This document shows, in pieces, positions 8,189 through 15,197 of a stretch of DNA of 26,603 bases. The first letter of the stretch is position 1. Each line of letters opens with the position of its first letter. Source of the DNA: Actinomycetes bacterium (lineage in GTDB: Bacteria > Actinomycetota > Coriobacteriia > Coriobacteriales > JAEZZM01). A program made the translations under genes and the position numbers. The notes under the pieces are model-generated. The model had not been told where the DNA came from and did not search any database. It saw nothing but the letters and a program-made list of their open reading frames with translations. Where the stretch lies: the NCBI GenBank assembly GCA_023418575.1, contig JAEZZM010000028.1:1-26603 (forward strand). Reading direction: 5' to 3'.

Positions 8189-9103
8189 TTATCCTTTCTC
8201 GTCCATGGAGCCAGACCTATAACCCTGCAGGTCAAGATAGACCTGCTTAAATCCCAATTCCTTGAGTTGAGATATAAGTTCATCTTTATGTTCAAGTATT
8301 TGCATAAAGCAAGAAGGATCACATTCAATTTTGCAGCAGCGTGCCTGGTCTAAGACACGAAGGCGGACTTGGCGCAGACTTTTTAGGCTCAATTGTCTTT
8401 CTAACTGCGCAAGCGCTTCGATGAGCTCAAGCTTAATGGGTTCTCCAAAGGCAAAACGAGTAGCCATACAGGGTGCACTGGGTTTTTGCGCTACCGATAA
8501 ATTCCATTGTCTTGCAAGTTGCCGCAGCTGCTCTTTTCCCAGGCCCAACTCATGAAGAGGTGAGCGAATCTTGAGCTCAGAGAGGGCTTTCATGCCAGGG
8601 CGCGCCTCGGGTTTATCGTCAATTTGAGTTCCATCACAAACCCAGCGGTACTGATGCTGTGCTGCAAAATCTAAGGCCTGCTGGTAAACTGCTTTTTTGC
8701 AGTGGTAACAGCGGTCACTTGGATGTGTGCTGACGATAAAATCAGGCAGAGAATTGAGCTCCAGAAAGCTGTGTTCTGCTTCCAGCTCATGGGCTATTTC
8801 TTGCGCTTCTTGTAGTTCTGCCTGTGAAAGAAAGGGACTTTTGAAGGTAAGTGCCAGGGCTTTTCTAAGCTGAGGCTGTCGCTTATGGGCTTTTTGAGCA
8901 GCCGCCAGCACCATACTTGAATCCACGCCTCCAGAAAAGCTTACCACTACGCCTTCAGATAAGAGTTCAGTCATTTTTTGAATAAGAGCTTCTTCAAGAT
9001 CTGTGTCTATGCAAGAATCTTGGCGCGACATTGTAGCTGCTGGTGATAAGGGCAGCTCTTGATCTGACGGGCATGTGATCTTTGCTTGTTTTGCTTGAGG
9101 CAT
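8189..9103 (-). CDS. larE: LarE, ATP-dependent sulfur transferase for the nickel-pincer cofactor
   Basis: LarE activates the carboxylates of the LarB product with ATP and replaces an oxygen by sulfur. The N-terminal PP-loop is clear (VVSFSGGVDSSMVLAA, about 53-68). Further on are DGTQIDDKPEARPG and the conserved Cys region KPSAPCMATRFAFGEPI with Cys212, aligning with the sacrificial Cys176 of L. plantarum LarE. A CYHC pair at Cys132/Cys135 gives three cysteines, the pattern reported for iron-sulfur LarE proteins that are not sacrificial; whether that holds here is inference. Length 304 is slightly above the usual 270-280, through an N-terminal extension of about 30 residues; a later ATG (Met25) is possible, but the chosen ATG has TAGGG six bases upstream. 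It is first in larE-larA-larB and diverges from larC across 212 bases. Confidence 0.93.
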   Translation of the reverse strand: MPQAKQAKITCPSDQELPLSPAATMSRQDSCIDTDLEEALIQKMTELLSEGVVVSFSGGVDSSMVLAAAQKAHKRQPQLRKALALTFKSPFLSQAELQEAQEIAHELEAEHSFLELNSLPDFIVSTHPSDRCYHCKKAVYQQALDFAAQHQYRWVCDGTQIDDKPEARPGMKALSELKIRSPLHELGLGKEQLRQLARQWNLSVAQKPSAPCMATRFAFGEPIKLELIEALAQLERQLSLKSLRQVRLRVLDQARCCKIECDPSCFMQILEHKDELISQLKELGFKQVYLDLQGYRSGSMDEKG

Positions 9104-9315
9104 AACAATCCCTAAATTTAATTAACAGATAAATTTGTATTGTTCATGCCCACTTCATGGCTGCGTCTACAGTCTCTTTATAAATAAGGGGGACAGACGG
9201 CATAATTAGAAGGGTAAACGGGCGCTTTGATAAAGATTAGACAGATTCTTGCTGAGTGTGGGATAAGGACTAAGAAATACGCAAGGCTAAGCAAAATTAT
9301 GCTTTAAGGAGCTTT
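9104..9315. promoter_or_regulatory. Divergent intergenic region between larE and larC
   Basis: These 212 bases must hold the promoters for larE-larA-larB (minus) and larC (plus). I see AT-rich stretches, including TTATAAATAAG near 9180 on the plus strand, but no confident -35/-10 pair, no NikR-type inverted repeat and no clear riboswitch. The larC ribosome binding site is AAGGAG, five bases before its ATG. Confidence 0.4.
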
Positions 9316-10917
9316 ATGCCAAATTTCGCTTTCAATGCCGCTGGTGCTGAGTCTAATAGTAATACTTTTAACTCTGCCTCCTTGAGTGATGATGTGCTCA
9401 ATGATGGCGCGTTTAACTATGATGCGTTTAACGATGACATGCTCAATGATGACGCGTTTAATGATGATGTGCTTAACAATGATGATGCACTTACTGCGCT
9501 TAATGCAATGCAAGATGATGAGAAGCCTAAGCAGTGGACACTTCATTTTGATGTTCAGTTTGGGGCAGGAGCCAATATGCTGATTGCCTCATTGCTTACC
9601 CTTATAGACTCTCTTGAAGAAGGCAAGCAGGCGCAAATATCTGAGCTTCTTTCTTGTGAGAGGGCAAGTGCTCAGGATTTGGTGCTCTTTTTAGAACAAA
9701 GTTTTAATGCTATTTTGCCTGATAATGAGCGCTTAAGTCTCTTGTTTAGAGAGGATAGCGATAAGGGTTGTGCTGGTTACTATTTTGATACTACTTTGCC
9801 AGAATCTACGTATTCTCAGGAGCATGAGCATGAATACGTGCAGGGACATGAGCATGCGGCTCGCGGTCCACAGGAACTCAAAGCCCTTATCTGCAAATGG
9901 GCAGATACTCTTGTGCGTAAAGGCCTTGACGAAGAACTTATATGTAACACCCAACAAAAAGCTCAGGACTTAGTAGAGCAATTAGCCCAAGCTGAGGCAA
10001 AAGCCCATGGTATACCTGTTGAAGATGTGCATTTCCATGAGTTGGGAGCTCTAGATTGTTTTGTAGACCTCACAAGTTTTAGCTTTTTAATTCAGCTTCT
10101 GCTGAGGCTTTTTGAAGAGCTCAAGATAAGTTGTTCAGAGCTTGGAGAGGGAAGAGGTTTAGTGAACTGTGCTCATGGACTGATGCCCTTACCTGGCTTT
10201 GCAGTAAGCAGGCTTTTGGAAGGCTCTCAGCTTAAGCTTAAGTTTTTAGACGAGGAGGGCGAGCATCTTACCCCAAGTGCCACTGTTTGTTTGCTTCAAA
10301 ATTGTAAGCATCAATTAAGTCAAGACGCTCAAGTTTTGTGTGCTCAAGGCATAGGTATTGGCTCAAGAGATTTTTCTCATCCAAATATTGTGCGTGTGCA
10401 GCTTTATAATACTGAACGCAAGCAGGGAGATAGCTTGGTTTATCAGCTTGAATTTGTGATAGATGATATGAGTGCAGAAGCGCTTGCAGATCTTCAAGAT
10501 CAGCTTCTTTCGCCCAACAATCCACTTGCCCTTGAAGCTTATGTTACTCCTTGTGTGATGAAAAAGGGGAGGGCTGGCCACAAGCTTAGCTTGCTTTGCT
10601 CTGAACAAATGTTTTCACTTTGCTCAGATTTTGTGTTTAAGCAAAGTTCCACTTTAGGCTTTACCTATCAAATAATTCAGCGACAAACTTTGAAACGCGC
10701 ATTTTATAAAGTCAAGTATGACGATAAAAGCTATCAGGTAAAACTTAGTTGGCATTCTTCATATCTAAGGGGTGTGCGCGTGTGGCCTGAACATGAAGAA
10801 GTAAAACGACTGGCTTGCGATCAGGACTGTTCATATCTGGATGCACAACGTGTTATGTTGGATCTTTGCCTTGCCTTAGAAAGGACTTTATTAAGCAGTC
10901 TTCAAGGGACAAGTTAA
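9316..10917 (+). CDS. larC: LarC, nickel insertion protein (cyclometallase), single-chain and divergent
   Basis: LarC inserts nickel into the dithio-nucleotide in a CTP-dependent step to finish the pincer cofactor. Family blocks are in order: VHFHELGALDCFVD (238-251), LGEGRGLVNCAHGLMPLPG (276-294), a TPSA block (319-322), GIGIGSRDFSHPNIVRVQ (345-362), and the LarC2 half with IDDMSAE (382-388) and VTPCVMKKGRAGHKL (410-424). LarC1 and LarC2 are in one frame, so the programmed frameshift of L. plantarum is not needed. Oddities: the usual N-terminal signature FSGISGDM is replaced by QFGAGANM (81-88), and it is preceded by 76 extra residues with Asp/Asn pentapeptide repeats (25-54). A His-rich stretch (EHEHEYVQGHEH, 169-180) could bind nickel. 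Length 533 exceeds the usual 390-430. It is transcribed away from larE. Confidence 0.88.
   Translation: MPNFAFNAAGAESNSNTFNSASLSDDVLNDGAFNYDAFNDDMLNDDAFNDDVLNNDDALTALNAMQDDEKPKQWTLHFDVQFGAGANMLIASLLTLIDSLEEGKQAQISELLSCERASAQDLVLFLEQSFNAILPDNERLSLLFREDSDKGCAGYYFDTTLPESTYSQEHEHEYVQGHEHAARGPQELKALICKWADTLVRKGLDEELICNTQQKAQDLVEQLAQAEAKAHGIPVEDVHFHELGALDCFVDLTSFSFLIQLLLRLFEELKISCSELGEGRGLVNCAHGLMPLPGFAVSRLLEGSQLKLKFLDEEGEHLTPSATVCLLQNCKHQLSQDAQVLCAQGIGIGSRDFSHPNIVRVQLYNTERKQGDSLVYQLEFVIDDMSAEALADLQDQLLSPNNPLALEAYVTPCVMKKGRAGHKLSLLCSEQMFSLCSDFVFKQSSTLGFTYQIIQRQTLKRAFYKVKYDDKSYQVKLSWHSSYLRGVRVWPEHEEVKRLACDQDCSYLDAQRVMLDLCLALERTLLSSLQGTS
9388..9477 (+). repeat. 15-bp tandem repeats in larC coding Asp/Asn-rich pentapeptides
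   Basis: Six consecutive 15-bp units (9388, 9403, 9418, 9433, 9448, 9463) encode DDVLN, DGAFN, YDAFN, DDMLN, DDAFN and DDVLN. Units ending in GTGCT(C/T)AA(T/C) or ATGCTCAAT alternate irregularly with GCGTTTAA(T/C) units. A seventh, degenerate unit follows. The repeat lies before the conserved LarC core. Confidence 0.9.
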
Positions 10918-10944
10918 AAGGGTAGTTAAGGAGCAAACTAAGAG

Positions 10945-11320
10945 AGCAAGTAGGCCTATAAGCCGGGTTCTGTCTAGGATGACCATTTATCTAGGACTTA
11001 TGTCTCCATAAGCCTCAAGCGGGTTACCCAAACGCAGGCCGGGCAAGCCTCTAGCGTTTCTATTTACCCTTGCTCCGCATGGGGTTTACCAAGCCATAGT
11101 GTTACCACTATGCTGGTGCGCTCTTACCACACCGTTTCAGCTTTTCTCGGCTATAAAAGCCGGGAGTTTTCTTTTCTGCGGCACTTTCCGTCGCATCACT
11201 GCGCCCAGTCATTAGCTGACATGCTGCCCTGTGGAGCCCGGACTTTCCTCATACAAGCCCGTCAAGCAGCTTAAATTAAGCATTATGAGAGGCTTGTCCG
11301 CGGTCATCTGGCCTACTTGC
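10945..11320 (-). ncRNA. rnpB: RNase P RNA, bacterial class A
   Basis: The catalytic RNA of ribonuclease P, which matures tRNA 5' ends. Read on the minus strand it holds the universally conserved GAGGAAAGTCCGGGCTCC (11250 to 11233) near the 5' end and ACAGAACCCGGCTTA (10973 to 10959) near the 3' end. CAAGTAGGCC near the start pairs with GGCCTACTTG at the end to form helix P1, fixing the ends to within a few bases. Length about 376 is typical. A perfect TATAAT lies seven bases upstream of the 5' end. The 3' end is only about 28 bases from the stop of the convergent larC. I saw no clear terminator. Confidence 0.95.
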
Positions 11321-11327
11321 GCAGATA

Positions 11328-11333
11328 ATTATA
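11328..11333 (-). promoter_or_regulatory. -10 box of rnpB
   Basis: On the minus strand this reads TATAAT, seven bases before the inferred rnpB 5' end. No good -35 hexamer is visible at the usual distance. Confidence 0.65.
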
Positions 11334-11369
11334 CTATATGTGCGTTCTTGCGCCATAGGTATATCTAGC

Positions 11370-11399
11370 TTGATATGTAAGAACATAAGCGGGTATAAG
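11370..11399 (+). promoter_or_regulatory. Promoter of the leucyl aminopeptidase gene
   Basis: TTGATA (11370-11375), 18 bases, then TATAAG (11394-11399), each hexamer 5 of 6 to the sigma-70 consensus. It predicts transcription from about 11406, which places the upstream GTG at 11340 outside the message and supports the ATG at 11439. Confidence 0.6.
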
Positions 11400-11438
11400 A
11401 GTGTATTAAGTTTTACAAGAGAAAGGATGCCTGCTATT

Positions 11439-12962
11439 ATGCATTCACAGTTTTCATCACATATAATTGCTGCTCAGGACTTTGATTTAAGCGCTGAGTT
11501 AAGTAAAAAAGTGCTCGTCTTAGTTATGGATGAGGAACAATCATTAAAAGACGCTCTTGACTTATTTGCTAGTTCAGAGCTAAGCGAGGCTGCCTTGGCT
11601 GCAGAGTTTGAGCTCAAGGCTGGTAGTGTAGAGCGCAAATCTCTTATCGTAAATTCAAGCTTGCTTGATCTTGTTGTTGCAAAGCTCAAGAACGATCAAA
11701 GTATTCATGATATGCATAAGCAATTAAGGCAGGTGTATAAGCAGATCAAAGAGCTTAAGGCTTCACAGCTCTCTTTGTTGCTTGCTGCCAAACTAAGCCA
11801 AGAGCAATGCATGCAGCTTCTTAAGCGCTTTGAGCTTGAGAATTCTAAATTTGATCTTTATAAGACTTCTGGTGTAAGCACTAAGCTTGATACTCCTAAA
11901 GAAGAAGCATTTGAACTTAATGAGCTTAAGGTTTATAGCTCAGATAGCTCACTGCTCGAAGCTGCCTCAAGTTTGGTAAAAGAGGCAAGTATTTTGGCCT
12001 CAAGTATCAGCAATGCTCGCTTGTTGGTAAATCAGCCAGCCAATGTAATGACCCCTTCTCAGCTTGCAAAAGAGGCTGAGCGTTTGGCTAAGCACTGTGG
12101 TTTTGAGATTGAGGTACATGGCCCAGATTGGATTCAAGAGCAGGGTCTTAAGGCATATTGGCAGGTGGCAAAAGGTTCAGAAGAAGAGCCTCGTTTTATC
12201 ATCATGCGCTACAACAATGCTGCTCAAAGCTCTGAAAAACTTGCCTTAGTTGGTAAGGGTATGTGTTATGACAGCGGTGGATATGCAATTAAGCCTGCAA
12301 ATCATATGAATACCATGATGACTGATATGGCGGGTTCTGCTGCAGTTATCAATACCATGGCAGCTTTAGCATCTGCGCAAGCACAGGTAAATGTAGTTGC
12401 CATTGTTGCAGCGTGCGAAAACATGATTTCTGGTCGCGCATATCGCAATGGAGATATTATCGGTTCATATGCAGGTAAGTATATTGAGGTAGCTAATACT
12501 GATGCTGAGGGTCGCCTTACCCTTGCAGACGCTGTAAGCTGGGCTTGGAAAAACGAGGGCGCAACAAAGATAGTTGATATTGCAACTCTCACCGGCGCTG
12601 TTATCGTATCTTTGGGCTATCATTACACAGGTGTTTTAGCTGATGATGAGGGCTTGTGGCAAAGTTTAGAGCAGGCTTCGCATGCTTGTGGCGATAAGGT
12701 CTGGCGCCTCCCTGTTGATGATGAATATGCAGCTCAAAACAAGTCTAAGTTAGCGGATATTAAAAACACGGGTGGCATGGGTGCAGGTACTATTACAGCA
12801 GGTCACTTTGTGCGTGCTTTTGCAGGAGAAAAGCCCTTCTGTCACATTGATATTGCAGCTACTTCCTGGCTTGATGCAGAAGATGAGTATAACCCCTTTG
12901 GTGGTACAGGTGTAGGTACTGAGCTTTTGTATCATATGGCTAAAGAGGTTTTCAAAGCTTAG
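11439..12962 (+). CDS. pepA: Leucyl aminopeptidase, M17 family
   Basis: A cytosolic two-metal exopeptidase that removes N-terminal residues from peptides. The metal and catalytic motifs are intact: VGKGMCYDSGGYAIKP (catalytic Lys in GKG and metal-binding Asp), MMTDMAGSAAV (Asp) and the family signature NTDAEGRLTLADA (Asp and Glu ligands, catalytic Arg). The N-terminal domain is variable, as in the family; total 507 residues is normal. The frame stays open upstream to a GTG at 11340, but a promoter at 11370-11399 and AAAGGA about 11 bases before the ATG at 11439 point to the shorter start; an ATG at 11427 touches the ribosome binding site. A strong terminator follows, so it is monocistronic. 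PepA of E. coli also binds DNA; nothing here shows that role. Confidence 0.93.
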   Translation: MHSQFSSHIIAAQDFDLSAELSKKVLVLVMDEEQSLKDALDLFASSELSEAALAAEFELKAGSVERKSLIVNSSLLDLVVAKLKNDQSIHDMHKQLRQVYKQIKELKASQLSLLLAAKLSQEQCMQLLKRFELENSKFDLYKTSGVSTKLDTPKEEAFELNELKVYSSDSSLLEAASSLVKEASILASSISNARLLVNQPANVMTPSQLAKEAERLAKHCGFEIEVHGPDWIQEQGLKAYWQVAKGSEEEPRFIIMRYNNAAQSSEKLALVGKGMCYDSGGYAIKPANHMNTMMTDMAGSAAVINTMAALASAQAQVNVVAIVAACENMISGRAYRNGDIIGSYAGKYIEVANTDAEGRLTLADAVSWAWKNEGATKIVDIATLTGAVIVSLGYHYTGVLADDEGLWQSLEQASHACGDKVWRLPVDDEYAAQNKSKLADIKNTGGMGAGTITAGHFVRAFAGEKPFCHIDIAATSWLDAEDEYNPFGGTGVGTELLYHMAKEVFKA

Positions 12963-13013
12963 AGCAGTAGCTAGTATAGTAAGCAGTTTAGTAGCTAGTT
13001 TGCGCATTTTGAT

Positions 13014-13049
13014 AAGAGCTATTCACTTTCTGGTGAATAGCTCTTTTTG
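13014..13049 (+). terminator. Rho-independent terminator after pepA
   Basis: A perfect 13-bp stem (AAGAGCTATTCAC at 13014-13026 with 13033-13045) and a six-base loop are followed by TTTTTG counted from the stem end. Confidence 0.9.
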
Positions 13050-13075
13050 TTTGGGACTCTTTGTATCTTGTATTC

Positions 13076-13171
13076 CCAAGGTGGCTGGCAAAGCGCCATC
13101 CTACACGCGTTTGGGCATGCCTCATTATGCTATGCTCTCTTATCGGCATTCCACCCTTGGCAGGATTTTTT
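13076..13171. other. Candidate structured RNA element, strand unclear
   Basis: CCAAGGTGG (13076-13084) pairs with CCACCCTTGG (13151-13160) with one bulge, enclosing about 66 bases that can form further helices (TGGC with GCCA at 13083-13098; GGCAT near 13125 with ATGCC-type complement near 13145). On the plus strand the outer helix is followed by CAGGATTTTTT. It is not SRP RNA: the GGAAGGAAGC loop is absent. No matching family is recognised. Confidence 0.3.
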
Positions 13172-13255
13172 GGTAAGGTTTCACTCAAGACTTAAGATTT
13201 CTTACGATTTTGTGAGTCATTGAAAATATGATTAGGCTTGGAATCGCTTCATCAT

Positions 13256-13831
13256 TTACAAACAGTCTCTCTCTACGCAAAAATCGTAGCAGGTGCTTGG
13301 ATCCTCTGAGGGGTTATTATCCCAGTTTACTGATTCATCATAGAGTAATTCACTTGCATTTAAACCTCTTTTAATGACAATCATCTCTGAGAACCACTGC
13401 TCTTTATCCAACACGATTGTGCCTGAATCAGTGGTGAAAGCTACGGCTTGAGGATAATCAAGTTTTGTTATAAGTAAATCATTGCCGAATATTTTAATAA
13501 CATTGTTAATTACTGATACGCTTCTAATGAATTCATTGATATGGAATATAGTGGTGTCAGCTCCAACTTCAGGAATGCGTAGCATCTCCGATTTAGCGGT
13601 TCTTAGAGATAGAAGGCCAAATTCTTCACGTGTCTCAAATTCATCAATAACAACTTCGCTTAAAGAGTTAGTGAGGTCAATGTCAAAGCTTTCAAAATGT
13701 AGGCGTACTGTATTCCATGCTGCATCTGGGGGAGCTGCAAGCACCGCCTCTATACTGATAAGTTTGGATCCCTTAGTTTTTTTCAACAGTTCTCGCTCTG
13801 CTTGTGTAAACCGTTTATTTTCATACTTCAT
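13256..13831 (-). CDS. Hypothetical protein, 191 residues
   Basis: I do not recognise this protein. It is a soluble, acidic, mixed alpha/beta chain without signal peptide or membrane segment. The first 25 residues are charged (MKYENKRFTQAERELLKKTK), and the C terminus carries closely spaced cysteines (TCYDFCVERDCL). The ATG is supported by AAGGGG about 10 bases upstream. Base composition resembles the neighbours. It lies alone on the minus strand, 136 bases after murB and 424 bases from the convergent pepA stop counted from its start (about 290 from its end), without any partner gene that hints at function. The clean start and length make it likely real. Confidence 0.7.
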   Translation of the reverse strand: MKYENKRFTQAERELLKKTKGSKLISIEAVLAAPPDAAWNTVRLHFESFDIDLTNSLSEVVIDEFETREEFGLLSLRTAKSEMLRIPEVGADTTIFHINEFIRSVSVINNVIKIFGNDLLITKLDYPQAVAFTTDSGTIVLDKEQWFSEMIVIKRGLNASELLYDESVNWDNNPSEDPSTCYDFCVERDCL

Positions 13832-13967
13832 AGTTTTATAACCCCTTTTTTGTGATATGTATCTTTTGAGATTTGAGCCCTGATAGATGAAAGATTTTAA
13901 ATACGTGTACAGGATTTATCGATTACAGAGCGGCTTAGACTAGGTAGTTGTTAATAAGCGTATAAAA

Positions 13968-15107
13968 CTAAAAAATATAGCTTGGCTCCATGACTAAGCT
14001 GATGCCCCAATGCTTATACACCTGCTCTTGAATATAATCACGCAGCTCTAATATCTCCGCGCTGTCTGCTGTGCCTTCATTATATAAGGTGAGGACATGC
14101 AGGGGAGATACCCTTGCTTGTGAGCCATCATGTAAGCTAAAGCCTTTGGGAATTCCTGCTTGCTCAATTAACCAGGCAGCTGGGCACTTTGCGGCTGATA
14201 CAGATGCTTCAAGGGGATTAAGCGGATAAAGAGGAGCACCAGAGTGCTTGAGTTTCTCTAAAAGCTTAGGCTCATCTATTATCGGATTAGTAAAAAAAGA
14301 ACCTGCACCATGGCTATATACAATATCAGCTTTAAATAAGGTTCCTTTATTGCTGCGTATTTCTCGCACGACAGATCTAATGTCTGATAATTTTGCACTT
14401 TGGCCTAGTTCAATATTAAGTGCCTGCGCAAGCTCTTTGTGATAAACCGTCTCATAAGAACAGCGTTTGAGCTTTAAGCGCAGCTCTTTAACAATATAGC
14501 GCCCACTAAAACTCTCACGTGCAAAATGCTTGCGCATCTGTGCTACTGAACGCTTCAAAAGAGAAGAACGATAAGAAAAATCAAGTTGCTCTGCGCTAAG
14601 AATGCAGTCTTGTTCAGGCTTAAGCCTATCGTAAACAAGGAGGCTTTCTACATGAGGGGCAAGCTCTTGCCCGTAGGCGCCAATGTTTTGCACGGGAGCA
14701 GAACAGGCCTTTCCAGGTATTCCTGAAAGAGCGCTCAATCCGGCAAGCTCATGCTCACAACAAAACGCCACAAGCTCATCAAAATCAAGGGACCCACCTG
14801 CATGAAGATAAACTAGGGAATCTTGATTTTTGTTCTCTTCGACTGTGATATAAGCGGGTCGCTCATCAATAATAAGTGCGCAACTCAAGTCAGCCGAATC
14901 TACAAGCACATTTGTGCCACCACCCAAAACAAAAAGAGGCAAGCCCAACTCATAATCAATAAGCTGGGCTGCCTCATTTATTTCTTGTGAGCTTTTGCAA
15001 TAAAAGCTGTAGGGCGCCTTACCACCAATACCAAAACTGGTAAGGGGAGCAAGCTTGGTGTCATAGGAGATAGTTCCGCTAAATCTAGCCTCATTAAGCT
15101 TGGTCAT
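13968..15107 (-). CDS. murB: UDP-N-acetylenolpyruvoylglucosamine reductase (MurB)
   Basis: MurB reduces UDP-GlcNAc-enolpyruvate to UDP-MurNAc with NADPH and bound FAD in peptidoglycan synthesis. FAD-binding blocks are LTSFGIGGKA (22-31) and VLGGGTNVLV (60-69), then GIPGKACSAPVQNIGAYGQE (129-148). The catalytic residues are visible: Arg180 in SYRSS, Ser270 in GAGSFFTNP and Glu374 in VMEPSY. It is a type I MurB with the YGQE loop, and the FFTNP form is common in Actinobacteria. Length 379 is a little long, with a 25-residue loop around 185-215. GGAG lies about 11 bases before the ATG. It follows the LPKTD surface-protein gene after 90 bases on the same strand and may share its transcript. Confidence 0.95.
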   Translation of the reverse strand: MTKLNEARFSGTISYDTKLAPLTSFGIGGKAPYSFYCKSSQEINEAAQLIDYELGLPLFVLGGGTNVLVDSADLSCALIIDERPAYITVEENKNQDSLVYLHAGGSLDFDELVAFCCEHELAGLSALSGIPGKACSAPVQNIGAYGQELAPHVESLLVYDRLKPEQDCILSAEQLDFSYRSSLLKRSVAQMRKHFARESFSGRYIVKELRLKLKRCSYETVYHKELAQALNIELGQSAKLSDIRSVVREIRSNKGTLFKADIVYSHGAGSFFTNPIIDEPKLLEKLKHSGAPLYPLNPLEASVSAAKCPAAWLIEQAGIPKGFSLHDGSQARVSPLHVLTLYNEGTADSAEILELRDYIQEQVYKHWGISLVMEPSYIF

Positions 15108-15197
15108 ATTGGCTACTACTCCGTTTCCACCACAAAGAGCTATGTCTATGGATTAGCAGTTATGACTGCCTTTATGCTTAACATAGCCCTGAACCTT

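Noticed and set aside
9388..9477. CRISPR-like array
   Set aside because: Units are 15 bp, contiguous, without spacers and in frame within larC.
9304..9546. Minus-strand frame with repeated Ile/Val/Lys units
   Set aside because: It is antisense to the larC pentapeptide repeats; larC has the ribosome binding site and conserved core.
10268..10608. Minus-strand frames inside larC
   Set aside because: They are antisense to conserved LarC blocks and have no start signals or family.
11340..11438. N-terminal extension of leucyl aminopeptidase from a GTG
   Set aside because: A promoter at 11370-11399 lies inside it, it overlaps the rnpB promoter, and the ribosome binding site fits the ATG at 11439.
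13076..13171. SRP (4.5S) RNA
   Set aside because: The universal GGAAGGAAGC-type loop is absent on both strands.
12988..13188. 66-codon minus-strand frame over the pepA terminator
   Set aside because: It spans the terminator and the structured element, has no ribosome binding site worth naming and no recognisable family.
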